Origin: Pseudomonadota bacterium
GTDB lineage: Bacteria > Pseudomonadota > Gammaproteobacteria > Steroidobacterales > Steroidobacteraceae
Assembly: GCA_023423065.1 (NCBI GenBank)
Contig: JAFAGC010000033.1
Coordinates: 1 to 64,000, forward strand
Direction: 5' to 3'
DNA length: 64,000 nucleotides
A model generated the notes under the pieces. That model ran no database searches and was not told the DNA's origin. It saw nothing but the letters and a program-made list of their open reading frames with translations. Shown here in pieces: positions 1 to 8,111 of this stretch. The number at the start of each line of letters is the position of its first letter. Within the stretch, counting starts at the first letter, position 1. Both the position numbers and the translations under genes were made by a program.

Positions 1-70
1 GCCCTCGAGGAGGACTGACCCCTTTTGCTAGGAAACGAGGAATGTCCCCATTTTTTACACCGGCACCCAA
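1..70. repeat. possible REP-type repeat remnant at window edge
   Basis: The first 70 bases lie beyond the end of the asparaginase gene and look unlike the surrounding coding DNA. Read on the minus strand they carry ATGGGGACATTCC and AAAAGGGGTCAGTCC, two short signatures that resemble intergenic repeats often seen near REP-associated (IS200-like) transposases in proteobacteria. That resemblance is from memory and the element is cut by the window edge, so boundaries and identity are uncertain. Confidence 0.25.
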
Positions 71-78
71 TCCCCACC

Positions 79-1128
79 TCATCTGTAGATAGCAACTTCG
101 TGTTGGCCTTGCGAAGTCCGCATCCCGCGGAACATGCCTTCGCTGTTGAACTCCATGACGATCTCGCCGTGCGTGTCGATCGCGATCACGCCGCCGTTGC
201 CGCCGAGCGCCTTCATGCGCCCGTTGAGCACGTTGTCCACGGCCTTCGCGAGCGGAATCGTCAGGTACTGAACCTGCGCGCAGATGTCGTGCGCGACCAC
301 CGTGCGGATGAAGTACTCGCCGTGCCCCGTCGCCGACACCGCGCAGCTTTCGTTGTTCGCATAAGTGCCCGCGCCGATGATCGGCGAATCGCCGACGCGC
401 CCCCAGCGTTTGCCCGTCATTCCGCCCGTCGACGTCGCCGCGGCGATGTTCCCGTCGAGATCGAGCGCTACCGCGCCCACGGTCCCGAACGCCTGCAGCT
501 CGTTCTCGCGCGCCCGCGCGCCGCGCAGCATGCGCTCCAGCTGCTGTTGCCGGATGGGCGTGCGGAAATACTCGTTCGGCACCATCTCGATGCCCTGCGA
601 TCTGGCGAATTCCTCCGCGCCCTCGCCCACCAGCATCACGTGCGGTGACTTGTCCATCACGAGCCGCGCGAGCTCGATCGGGTTCTTCACGTGCCTGAGC
701 CCGGTCACGGCGCCCGCCGCCAGCGTCCTCCCGTCCATCAGCGAGGCATCGAGCTGCGCCTCGCCATTGCGATCGAGGACAGCGCCGCGTCCCGCGTTGA
801 ACAACGGGTTGTCCTCCAGGACACGCACTGCCGCGATGGTCGCATCGAGACTGGTGCCGTTTTTCGCCAGCACGGCATACCCCGCGTCGAGCGCCTCTTC
901 GAGCCCGGCGCGATACGCCATTTCCTGTGTCTCGCTCATGTCCTTGCGAGACAACGTTCCGGCGCCGCCGTGAATCGCGATCGCAAACATCTTTCCTCCG
1001 GAGCGCCGCGCGCCTGTCTCAGCCGCACGCCCAACGCAAGTGCAAGTGAGCGTTAACAGCACCGCAATGGAAACCGCGACCGTTTTCAGCCGCCTCAATC
1101 CACTCGGGAATATCTGATTCGCCGCCAT
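79..1128 (-). CDS. secreted isoaspartyl peptidase / L-asparaginase (Ntn hydrolase)
   Basis: Predicted Thr-type asparaginase (IaaA/glycosylasparaginase family), which hydrolyses L-Asn or isoaspartyl dipeptides after self-cleavage into alpha and beta subunits. The 349-residue protein starts with a basic, hydrophobic leader (about residues 11-36, possible cleavage after GRAA), so it is probably periplasmic. The family start IHGGAGTLS is at residues 52-60. The autocleavage motif GTVGAVALD is at 215-223 with Thr216 as expected nucleophile, followed by the TSTGG substrate-loop motif. It is divergent from pyruvate carboxylase with about 60 bp between starts. The linker before Thr216 is complete and length is normal, so it is likely active. 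Whether asparagine or isoaspartyl peptide is preferred cannot be read from sequence. Confidence 0.88.
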   Translation of the reverse strand: MAANQIFPSGLRRLKTVAVSIAVLLTLTCTCVGRAAETGARRSGGKMFAIAIHGGAGTLSRKDMSETQEMAYRAGLEEALDAGYAVLAKNGTSLDATIAAVRVLEDNPLFNAGRGAVLDRNGEAQLDASLMDGRTLAAGAVTGLRHVKNPIELARLVMDKSPHVMLVGEGAEEFARSQGIEMVPNEYFRTPIRQQQLERMLRGARARENELQAFGTVGAVALDLDGNIAAATSTGGMTGKRWGRVGDSPIIGAGTYANNESCAVSATGHGEYFIRTVVAHDICAQVQYLTIPLAKAVDNVLNGRMKALGGNGGVIAIDTHGEIVMEFNSEGMFRGMRTSQGQHEVAIYR

Positions 1129-1189
1129 TTTTCCGGCTCCTGCGGCTATGCTGTCGCCGTTTCCGGATCATATTTAAAAGAACGTACTC

Positions 1190-4100
1190 ATGCTGACCCG
1201 TATCCGCAGTCTGCTCGTCGCCAACCGCGGTGAGATCGCCATCCGAGTGATGCGCGCCGCGAACGAGCTGGGCATTCGCACCATCGCCGTCTATTCGCAG
1301 GAAGACCGCTTCTCGTTGCACCGGACGAAAGCCGACGAGGCCTATCTCGTGGGCCGCGGCAAGGCGCCGGTCGATGCCTACCTCGACATCGAGGACATCC
1401 TGCGCGTCGCGGTGGAAGCGAAAGCGGACGCGATTCATCCCGGTTACGGCTTCCTCTCGGAAAACCCCGAGTTCGTCGAGGCATGCGATCGCGAGGGTGT
1501 GATCTTCGTAGGCCCGACGCCCGAGATCATGCGCGAGCTCGGCAATAAGGTGGCCGCGCGCAACCTGGCCACGCGAGCGAAGGTGCCCGTGATGCCGGCC
1601 ACGCCGCCGCTGCCGACGGACATCGAGACTTGCAAGAAGCAGGCGGCGGAAGTCGGCTATCCCGTGATGCTCAAGGCGTCCTGGGGCGGCGGCGGCCGCG
1701 GCATGCGCATCATCGAGAACGACGCGCAGCTCGCGGAGCTGCTGCCCGTCGCGCGCCGCGAGGCGAAGGCCGGCTTCGGCAACGACGAGGTCTATCTAGA
1801 GAAGCTGGTGCGCAAGGCGCGGCACATCGAGGTACAGATCCTCGGCGACACGCACGGCAATCTCGTGCACCTGTACGAGCGCGACTGCACGGTGCAGCGG
1901 CGCAACCAGAAGGTGGTCGAGCGCGCGCCCGCGGCGTTCCTGACCGAGGCGCAGCGCGCCGAGTTGTGCGGCTACGCGCTGCAGATCGGCAAGGCCGTCA
2001 ACTACCGCAACGCCGGCACCGTCGAGTTCCTGCAGGACGCGGAGACCGGCAAGTTCTATTTCATCGAGGTCAATCCGCGCATCCAGGTCGAGCACACCGT
2101 GACCGAGGCCGTCACGGGCATCGACCTCGTCAAGGCGCAGATCCGCATCGCGGACGGCGCGAAGATCGGCGACGAAGACAGCGGCGTGCCGGCGCAGAAG
2201 GACATCCATCTCACCGCGCACGCACTGCAGTGTCGAGTGACGACGGAGGATCCCGAGAACAACTTCTCGCCCGACTACGGCAAGATCACCGCGTACCGCT
2301 CGCCCGCGGGATTCGGCATCCGCCTCGACGCGGGTACTGCTTACGCCGGCGCCATCCTCACCCGCTCGTACGACTCGATGCTCGTGAAGGTGACGGCGTG
2401 GGCGCCGAACCCGGTCGAAGCCATCGCACGCATGCATCGCGCGTTGTGGGAATTCCGCATCCGCGGCGTCGCGACCAACCTGCGGTTCCTCGACCAGGTC
2501 ATCACGCACCCGAAGTTCGCGCACGGCGATTACACGACGAAGTTCATCGACGAGACTCCCGAGCTCTTCAAGTGGGAGAAGAAGCGCGATCGCGCGACGC
2601 GCATCCTCTCGTTCATCGGCGACACCATCGTCAACGGCAACCCGGAAGTGAAGGGCCGCATCAAGCCGAAGCAGATGACGCTGGCGCGGCTGCCGAAGTT
2701 CAACGTCGCGAAGACGCCGCCCTCGGGCACGAAACAGAAGCTCGACGAGCTCGGCGCCGAAGGCTTCGCGAAGTGGATGCTCGCGCAGGAGCGCGTGCTG
2801 ATCACCGACACGACGATGCGCGACGCGCACCAGTCGCTGCTCGCGACGCGCATGCGCCAGCCGGACATGACGGCGATCGCGCCTTACTACGCACACATGC
2901 TGCCGCAGCTCTTTTCGATGGAGTGCTGGGGCGGAGCGACCTTCGACGTGGCCATGCGCTTCCTCAAGGAGGATCCGTGGTCGCGCCTCGAGCAGCTGCG
3001 CGCGGCGATGCCGAACCTGCTTCTGCAGATGCTGCTGCGCTCCGCGAACGCGGTCGGTTACACGAACTACCCGGACAACGTCGTACGCGCCTTCGTGAAG
3101 CAGGCGGCGATCTCCGGCATCGACGTGTTCCGCGTGTTCGATTCGCTCAACTGGGTCGACAACATGCGCGTCGCGATCGACGCGGTGCTCGAGACCGGAA
3201 AACTCTGCGAGGCGTCGGTCTGCTACTCGGGCAATCTCTCCTCGCCGAAGGAGACGAAGTTCACGCTCGACTATTACCTCGAGATGGGCCGCAAGCTGAA
3301 GGCGGCCGGCACGCACATCATCGGCATCAAGGACATGGCGGGACTGTGCCAGCCCAACGCGGCGTACACGCTCGTCAAGGCGCTCAAGGACGAGCTCAAA
3401 CTACCCGTGCATTTCCACACGCACGACACTTCCGGTATCGCCGCGGCCAGCGTGCTCGCGGCGGTGGCCGCGGGTTGCGACGCGGTGGACGGGGCGATCG
3501 ACGCGATGTCGGGCTTCACCTCGCAGCCGAACCTCGGTTCGATCATCGAGGCGCTGCGCTACAGCGCGCGCGATCCCGGCATCGATCACGCCGCCGTGCG
3601 ATCGATCTCGATGTACTGGGAGCAGGTGCGCAAGAACTACCTCGCATTCGAGAGCGACATGCGCGCCGGCGCTTCCGAGGTGTACGTGCACGAGATGCCC
3701 GGCGGGCAGTACACGAACCTCAAGGAACAGGCGCGCTCCGTCGGTCTCGACGATGCGCGCTGGCCGGAAGTGGCGCAGGCGTATGCCGACGTGAACCAGA
3801 TGTTCGGCAACATCGTGAAGGTGACGCCGTCATCGAAGGTCGTGGGCGACCTGGCGATCATGATGGTTTCCTCCGGGCTCACGAAGGAGCAGGTTGAGGA
3901 TCCCGACTACGAAGTTGCCTTCCCCGAGTCCGTCGTGCAGATGATGCGCGGCGATCTCGGCCGGCCAGAAGGCGGCTGGCCGGAAGGCATCCAGAAGAAG
4001 GTGCTCAAGGGACAGAAGCCGCTCACGGAGCGGCCCGGCGCCACGCTCGCGCCGCTCGATCTCGCGGCCGAGCGCAGGAAACTCGACGAGAAGCTGGCGC

Positions 4101-4639
4101 GGCCCGCGACGGACACCCAGTTCGCGTCGTACCTGATGTATCCGAAGGTGTTCCTCGACTACGCGCGCGACCGCGCCGCGTTCGGCGACTGCGCCGTCCT
4201 GCCCACGCCCGTGTTTTTCTACGGCATGGAGCCGGGCGACGAGACCACGATCGACATCGAACGCGGCAAGACGCTCATCGTGCGTTTCGTGGCCGTGTCC
4301 GAGGTGCACGACGACGGAACCCGCCAGGTGTTCTTCGAGCTCAACGGCCAGCCGCGCTCGATCAGCGTCGCCGATCGCTCGCAGGTCGCGAAGCGTCCGC
4401 CGCAGCGCAAGATGGAGGCGGGCAATCCGAAGCACGTCGGCGCGCCGATGCCCGGCGCCGTCGCGACGGTGAAGGCGATCGTCGGCCAGAAGATCGCGAA
4501 GGGCGATCTGCTGCTCACGATGGAAGCCATGAAGATGGAGACCAGCGTGCGCGCCGAGATCGACGGCACCGTGGCCGAAGTACTGGCGAAGCCGGGAATG
4601 CAGGTGGACGCGAAGGATTTGCTGGTCGTGCTCGGCTGA
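1190..4639 (+). CDS. pyc: pyruvate carboxylase, single-chain
   Basis: ATP-dependent carboxylation of pyruvate to oxaloacetate, the anaplerotic entry to the TCA cycle, in the cytoplasm. The 1149-residue chain has the full domain order. The biotin carboxylase domain covers about 1-455, with GGGGRGMR in the ATP-grasp loop and the FIEVNPRIQVEHT signature. The HMGL-like carboxyltransferase domain begins near 535 with ITDTTMRDAHQS, followed by a PYC/OADA domain. The C-terminal biotinyl domain carries MEAMKMET, with Lys1115 as the biotinylation site. Length matches alpha4-type pyruvate carboxylases. The ATG is first in frame and sits about 60 bp from the divergent asparaginase. No accessory genes adjoin it. 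Confidence 0.97.
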   Translation: MLTRIRSLLVANRGEIAIRVMRAANELGIRTIAVYSQEDRFSLHRTKADEAYLVGRGKAPVDAYLDIEDILRVAVEAKADAIHPGYGFLSENPEFVEACDREGVIFVGPTPEIMRELGNKVAARNLATRAKVPVMPATPPLPTDIETCKKQAAEVGYPVMLKASWGGGGRGMRIIENDAQLAELLPVARREAKAGFGNDEVYLEKLVRKARHIEVQILGDTHGNLVHLYERDCTVQRRNQKVVERAPAAFLTEAQRAELCGYALQIGKAVNYRNAGTVEFLQDAETGKFYFIEVNPRIQVEHTVTEAVTGIDLVKAQIRIADGAKIGDEDSGVPAQKDIHLTAHALQCRVTTEDPENNFSPDYGKITAYRSPAGFGIRLDAGTAYAGAILTRSYDSMLVKVTAWAPNPVEAIARMHRALWEFRIRGVATNLRFLDQVITHPKFAHGDYTTKFIDETPELFKWEKKRDRATRILSFIGDTIVNGNPEVKGRIKPKQMTLARLPKFNVAKTPPSGTKQKLDELGAEGFAKWMLAQERVLITDTTMRDAHQSLLATRMRQPDMTAIAPYYAHMLPQLFSMECWGGATFDVAMRFLKEDPWSRLEQLRAAMPNLLLQMLLRSANAVGYTNYPDNVVRAFVKQAAISGIDVFRVFDSLNWVDNMRVAIDAVLETGKLCEASVCYSGNLSSPKETKFTLDYYLEMGRKLKAAGTHIIGIKDMAGLCQPNAAYTLVKALKDELKLPVHFHTHDTSGIAAASVLAAVAAGCDAVDGAIDAMSGFTSQPNLGSIIEALRYSARDPGIDHAAVRSISMYWEQVRKNYLAFESDMRAGASEVYVHEMPGGQYTNLKEQARSVGLDDARWPEVAQAYADVNQMFGNIVKVTPSSKVVGDLAIMMVSSGLTKEQVEDPDYEVAFPESVVQMMRGDLGRPEGGWPEGIQKKVLKGQKPLTERPGATLAPLDLAAERRKLDEKLARPATDTQFASYLMYPKVFLDYARDRAAFGDCAVLPTPVFFYGMEPGDETTIDIERGKTLIVRFVAVSEVHDDGTRQVFFELNGQPRSISVADRSQVAKRPPQRKMEAGNPKHVGAPMPGAVATVKAIVGQKIAKGDLLLTMEAMKMETSVRAEIDGTVAEVLAKPGMQVDAKDLLVVLG

Positions 4640-4880
4640 GCAGCTGAGCGAACGAGTTCTGAAGGCCTGGCTGCCTGCTGATTGTTGGCACCCGTCCGCC
4701 CGATAGTTCCCCGGCATTCAACTTGTAGCAAGCCTGTCGAGTGACATTGCTGCCGAAATAGGGCAGAAATGCATCCTCGCGCGCGCTAACTAGCTATGGG
4801 AGTATTTTCCGCGTCGCAACACATGGATCCCCGCGCTCGCCGACATGGGGTTAGTGAGCGCCCACGATCCGGAGTAAGAA
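4640..4880. other. intergenic leader before the peptide-export cassette
   Basis: This 241-bp gap between pyruvate carboxylase and the leader-peptide gene must hold the promoter of the export cassette. It is visibly more AT-rich than its left neighbour. A weak TTGTAG/GACATT pair occurs around 4723-4751 and a short CTGCC/GGCAG inverted repeat around 4752-4768. Neither is strong enough to name a promoter. No terminator with a T-run follows pyc. Confidence 0.4.
4871..4874 (+). promoter_or_regulatory. ribosome binding site of the leader-peptide gene
   Basis: GGAG lies 6 nt before the ATG at 4881. It fixes the start of the small peptide gene and is stronger than the sites in front of the other cassette genes, as expected for an abundantly made precursor. 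Confidence 0.7.
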
Positions 4881-5237
4881 ATGGAAACTTCTACTTTGAA
4901 CGGAGCGAACGGAACGCGTACACACGGAATCGTGCCGCTTTCGATGAAAGAGATCGAGCTGGTGGCGGGAGGGAAGGCGGCTAACACGCCGACCTCGGCC
5001 TGGGACAGATTCGTCGCTTGGCTGGACAACTGGCTTTCGGGTGGATCCAGCCAGGGCCAACCTCAGCAGCCGGTGACGGTACCCAGTGCCGAAGTCTTGA
5101 CTGCACTGTTGGAAGCCTGTCGTGCGACGGGAGGAACGTTCGAAATCAGCGGTACGTATGGGAGTGGTTCCGCGAACTTGGCGGTCGTTCGCAGCGACGG
5201 CGTCGGGGCTACTTTCCGAATTGTCTGCAGCAACTGA
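4881..5237 (+). CDS. double-glycine leader peptide, putative exported bacteriocin/RiPP-like precursor
   Basis: A 118-residue protein with a textbook double-glycine leader. Counting back from Gly30-Gly31 there is Val at -4, Ile at -7, Glu at -8 and Leu at -12 (LSMKEIELVAGG at 20-31), the pattern cut by C39 peptidase domains of ABC exporters. The predicted mature part (residues 32-118, 87 residues) has a Trp-rich segment (Trp41, Trp47, Trp51), a Ser/Gln/Pro linker at 53-68 and a Gly/Ser/Thr-rich C-terminal half with only two cysteines (Cys80, Cys116) that could form a disulfide. No lanthipeptide or other modifying enzyme is adjacent. I do not recognise the mature sequence. The C39 exporter 2.9 kb downstream on the same strand supports export. 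Toxin, signal or structural peptide are all possible. Confidence 0.72.
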   Translation: METSTLNGANGTRTHGIVPLSMKEIELVAGGKAANTPTSAWDRFVAWLDNWLSGGSSQGQPQQPVTVPSAEVLTALLEACRATGGTFEISGTYGSGSANLAVVRSDGVGATFRIVCSN

Positions 5238-5247
5238 TCGCAGCACG

Positions 5248-5277
5248 GTGGCGCGCCCAAACTTGGGCGGGCCACCT
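5248..5277 (+). terminator. intercistronic hairpin between peptide and protease genes
   Basis: GGTGGC-G-CGCCCA (5248-5260) can pair with TGGGCG-G-GCCACC (5265-5277) around an AACT loop: two 6-bp helices with one G.G mismatch. No T-run follows, so it looks like a partial terminator or 3'-end stabiliser. Such hairpins commonly let a precursor peptide be made in excess over its export machinery. Confidence 0.55.
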
Positions 5278-5324
5278 CTGAGACCACCCACCGGGCATTC
5301 ACGCAGGCACATGCAGGAATTGAG

Positions 5325-6848
5325 TTGACCATGCGAACAATGCAATTTGCCAAGAGCAAGAGCCGGCGGATCGCATTCATATCCGCGGCATCACTGCTGA
5401 TCTTGATTATCTCTATCGTCGCAGTTGCGCGCAGGGGAGGGGAGGCGGCGGAGCGACGCAAAGTCTTCGATCAAGCCTGGAAGGCTGTTGACCAAAGATT
5501 CTTCGACCGAACGATGAGCGGGCTGGACTGGGTAGCGGTCCGCAAGAATTTTGAGCAAAAACTCGATGAAACGGCGAGCACGACTGACCTGTATTGGAAA
5601 GTGCTGATGCCGATGCTCGCGCTGCTCGAGAGTTCGCATGTGCGCGCAATTTCACCCGTCGATGCTCAGATCTACTCGAGTCTGGACTTACCAATGGCGG
5701 CAATGCCGGCCACGAATCTAGAGTCCTGCGGCGGGTTCGTGGCGTCATTCTTTCAGCGCCAAGTCGCTTCGAGAGTCGTCAGGGTTGATGGAAATTCCTT
5801 CCTTGCGAGCCGCGGCATTCGGGCGGGCTGGCGGTTCCTTGGTGCGTCGGGCCCAGGCCAAAACGCATCAGTTAATGCGCTGATATTCATGTCCCCAGCT
5901 GCGGATCAGGTGACTATCGAGACTCAAGTGCCCGGTTGGACGCTTGATCTGGCTGCACTCGAAAAGGACCTCATGTCCCATAGCGCATTACGTGCCAAGG
6001 AGGTGGACCCCGCCACCGAAGTTCGCTTCGAGTCGCTCGGCATGGAAATTACAGCCGGGAAAAGCATCCGGCCGATAACCGTCAGCGATGTAATAAAAGA
6101 TAGCGAAGCAGAGCGTGCAGGGGTGGAACCGGGCTCTGTGATTACGCATTTTCGCAGACAGAACGGGACAGATGGAGTGTTCACCGTCGAGGCCAAACTT
6201 GTGTCGCCAGCAGGGGCCCCATATTCGGCGGCTTTTGAATTTCGGATGTGCGACGTTCCCGATCGCTCTGCGACGGTACTTCCGGGAAATGTCTTGCACT
6301 TGCGCTTCAACAGCTTTCAGGATGACGTAGCGCCATGGATCGACGCGCAGCTTCTACAGGACCCAAGCGCCGTCGTGCTGGACTTGCGTACAAATGGAGG
6401 CGGTAGCGCAGCGGCGATGTTAGAAATAATCGGCCGATTTTTAGCTGCGGGCACAAGTATCAGTGAGGTGATGCGCGCAGATCGCACCGAAACCTTCAGG
6501 GCAACCGACGCTCCGCATTCGTTCAAAGGGCCAGTCGCAGTGTTAATCGGCTCGATGAGTGCAAGCGCCGCGGAAGTAACTGCGAGCGCGCTACGATTTC
6601 ATGATCGCGCGAAGCTATATGGGTCTCGCACATCCGGGGATGTGCTGCTGTCGAGTAATTTCAGGCTCCTGGATGGTGGAATCGTCCAGGTTGCAATCGC
6701 CGACATGCGAGGCCCTGATGGCAACCGCATCGAAAATATCGGGGTCAAACCCGACTTCGAAATCATGCCTACCCTCGAATCCATCCGCGCCGGCCGTGAC
6801 GTCGTCCTCGAAGCTGCATTGACCGATCTCAAACAAACCCTTCACTAA
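5325..6848 (+). CDS. membrane-anchored S41-family (tail-specific-like) protease in a peptide-export operon
   Basis: A 507-residue protein with one N-terminal membrane segment (about 17-37) and the rest probably periplasmic. A PDZ-like region lies around residues 225-300 (AERAGVEPGSVITHF). The S41 catalytic domain follows: VLDLRTNGGGSAAAM, then GSMSASAAEVTASALR holding the expected nucleophilic Ser, then LYGSRTSGD, the S41B-like loop. The lysine of classical C-terminal processing proteases (GKG) is not present there. It starts at TTG 5325, or at ATG 5331, with AGGAA at 5315-5319. It lies between the leader peptide and the HlyD adaptor and ends 15 bp before the latter. I infer a role in trimming or degrading the exported peptide, or in self-protection. 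Base composition is visibly lower in G+C than flanking genes, suggesting acquisition. Confidence 0.78.
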   Translation: MTMRTMQFAKSKSRRIAFISAASLLILIISIVAVARRGGEAAERRKVFDQAWKAVDQRFFDRTMSGLDWVAVRKNFEQKLDETASTTDLYWKVLMPMLALLESSHVRAISPVDAQIYSSLDLPMAAMPATNLESCGGFVASFFQRQVASRVVRVDGNSFLASRGIRAGWRFLGASGPGQNASVNALIFMSPAADQVTIETQVPGWTLDLAALEKDLMSHSALRAKEVDPATEVRFESLGMEITAGKSIRPITVSDVIKDSEAERAGVEPGSVITHFRRQNGTDGVFTVEAKLVSPAGAPYSAAFEFRMCDVPDRSATVLPGNVLHLRFNSFQDDVAPWIDAQLLQDPSAVVLDLRTNGGGSAAAMLEIIGRFLAAGTSISEVMRADRTETFRATDAPHSFKGPVAVLIGSMSASAAEVTASALRFHDRAKLYGSRTSGDVLLSSNFRLLDGGIVQVAIADMRGPDGNRIENIGVKPDFEIMPTLESIRAGRDVVLEAALTDLKQTLH

Positions 6849-6863
6849 CATCCCTCCGAACGC

Positions 6864-8111
6864 ATGGACGCGGAACGGAAAACACCGCTCTTTCGCAAAG
6901 AGCTGATCGACCATCTCGCTCACCGTTTGCACGGCGAGATCAGCATTGCCGTGCCGATGACATGGCAGGCGATCGGCTACTTCCTGTTCGCGACGCTCAT
7001 CGTCGCGTTCGTATTCCTGTGCACGGCTTCATACGCGCGCGTGGAGACCGTCGGTGGCGCCATCGCGCTCGACAAGGGTGTCGTCTCGGTCGTGCCGACT
7101 CGGCCGGGAGTTGTCACCGAAATACTGGCCCGGGAAGGCTCGCGCGTGAGCGCCGGGCAGCCGCTGCTCTCCATTCGATCCGAAGAGGATTCCGATCGCG
7201 GAATCACCGCGCCGGAGCGCATCCTCGCGGCGCTCGACGAGCAGGATCGATCCTTCAAGGCGCAGGCGGCTTTGCTCACGGAATCCTCGGCCGCCGAGCA
7301 GGCTCGCCTGAAGGAGCAGGTGCGGGGTCTATCGGAAGAAATTGTTCGTCTGGAAGCGCAGATCGCCGTCCAGGAACGCCTCGTGAACCTCTCCGGCAAC
7401 CTGCTGCGACGCGCGCAGGAAATCGCGGCCCAGGGATACATCAGCAAACACGATCGCGACGCGAGCGAGGCGGAGCTGCTCGCCAAGCGGCAACAGCTCC
7501 TGCAACTGCAGCAGGCGCGAGCCGCGAAGTCCGCCGAACTACTCGCCGCGCGGCGCGCGATGGCGCAGTCCGCCAGCAACGCCGAAGCACAGATCGCGGC
7601 GCTATCATCGAACCGTGCGCAGGTTGCGCAGCAGGTCGCGCAGGCGAATGCCGCGCAGGGTTATGCGCTCACGTCGCCGGTCGACGGGACCGTGACGGCG
7701 CTGACCGCGCGAGTCGGTCAGCCGTCATCTCCGAGCACGCCGTCGATGCTCATCGTGCCCGATGGCACGCGCCCGCTTGCCGAGCTGCAGGTTCCGAGCA
7801 GCGCCGTGGGTTTCCTCGCGGTCGGGCAGGCCGTGAGGCTCAGCGTCGACGCATTTCCCTACGAGCGGTTCGGAGTCATCCAAGGACGTATCGAATCGAT
7901 CGCCACCGCCGCAACGCTCCGCCCGATGCCGGACGGCAAGTCGGCGCCGGTCTACCTGGTGAACGTCGAGCTGCCCGATCCCTGGATCGTCGCGTTCGGG
8001 CGAAGGCAATCCCTGCTCGCGGGCATGACGCTCTCCGCCCGCATCGTCACGAGAAAGCAGACGCTGCTCGAATGGCTGTTCGAGCCGGTCTACGCGGTCA
8101 ATCGCCGATGA
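6864..8111 (+). CDS. HlyD/CvaA-type membrane fusion protein of peptide exporter
   Basis: Periplasmic adaptor that links the inner-membrane ABC exporter to an outer-membrane TolC-like channel. The 415-residue protein has an N-terminal cytoplasmic stretch and one transmembrane helix (about 35-55). A biotinyl-lipoyl half (SVVPTRPGVVTEILAREGSRV) comes next, followed by a long coiled coil at about 120-255 rich in Gln/Glu/Ala. The second lipoyl half (YALTSPVDGTVTALTARVGQ) and a beta-barrel region complete it. This order is typical of CvaA/RaxA partners of C39-peptidase exporters. It overlaps the next gene by 4 bp (ATGA), so translation is probably coupled. No outer-membrane TolC gene is in the window; a chromosomal one is presumably shared. 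Confidence 0.9.
   Translation: MDAERKTPLFRKELIDHLAHRLHGEISIAVPMTWQAIGYFLFATLIVAFVFLCTASYARVETVGGAIALDKGVVSVVPTRPGVVTEILAREGSRVSAGQPLLSIRSEEDSDRGITAPERILAALDEQDRSFKAQAALLTESSAAEQARLKEQVRGLSEEIVRLEAQIAVQERLVNLSGNLLRRAQEIAAQGYISKHDRDASEAELLAKRQQLLQLQQARAAKSAELLAARRAMAQSASNAEAQIAALSSNRAQVAQQVAQANAAQGYALTSPVDGTVTALTARVGQPSSPSTPSMLIVPDGTRPLAELQVPSSAVGFLAVGQAVRLSVDAFPYERFGVIQGRIESIATAATLRPMPDGKSAPVYLVNVELPDPWIVAFGRRQSLLAGMTLSARIVTRKQTLLEWLFEPVYAVNRR

Noticed and set aside
1796..3316. 506-codon open frame opposite pyruvate carboxylase
   Set aside because: Arg/His-rich, no domain pattern, and fully overlaps a conserved enzyme on the other strand; a by-product of high G+C.
4691..4706. TTGGCACCCGTCCGCCC as a sigma-54 promoter for the peptide cassette
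   Set aside because: The -12 half (TTGC) is missing; only the -24-like GGCAC is present.
5026..5046. second Gly-Gly (residues 54-55) in the exported peptide as an alternative cleavage site
   Set aside because: The residues before it lack the Glu at -8 that the first site has; the 30-31 site fits the leader consensus at every key position.
5063..5461. open frames opposite the leader-peptide gene
   Set aside because: They span the peptide gene and the start of the protease without ribosome sites or fold signals; the plus-strand leader peptide has a clear motif and ribosome site.
6962..8107. N-terminal extension of the ABC exporter over the adaptor gene
   Set aside because: It is an out-of-frame shadow of the adaptor; the C39 domain begins just after ATG 8108.
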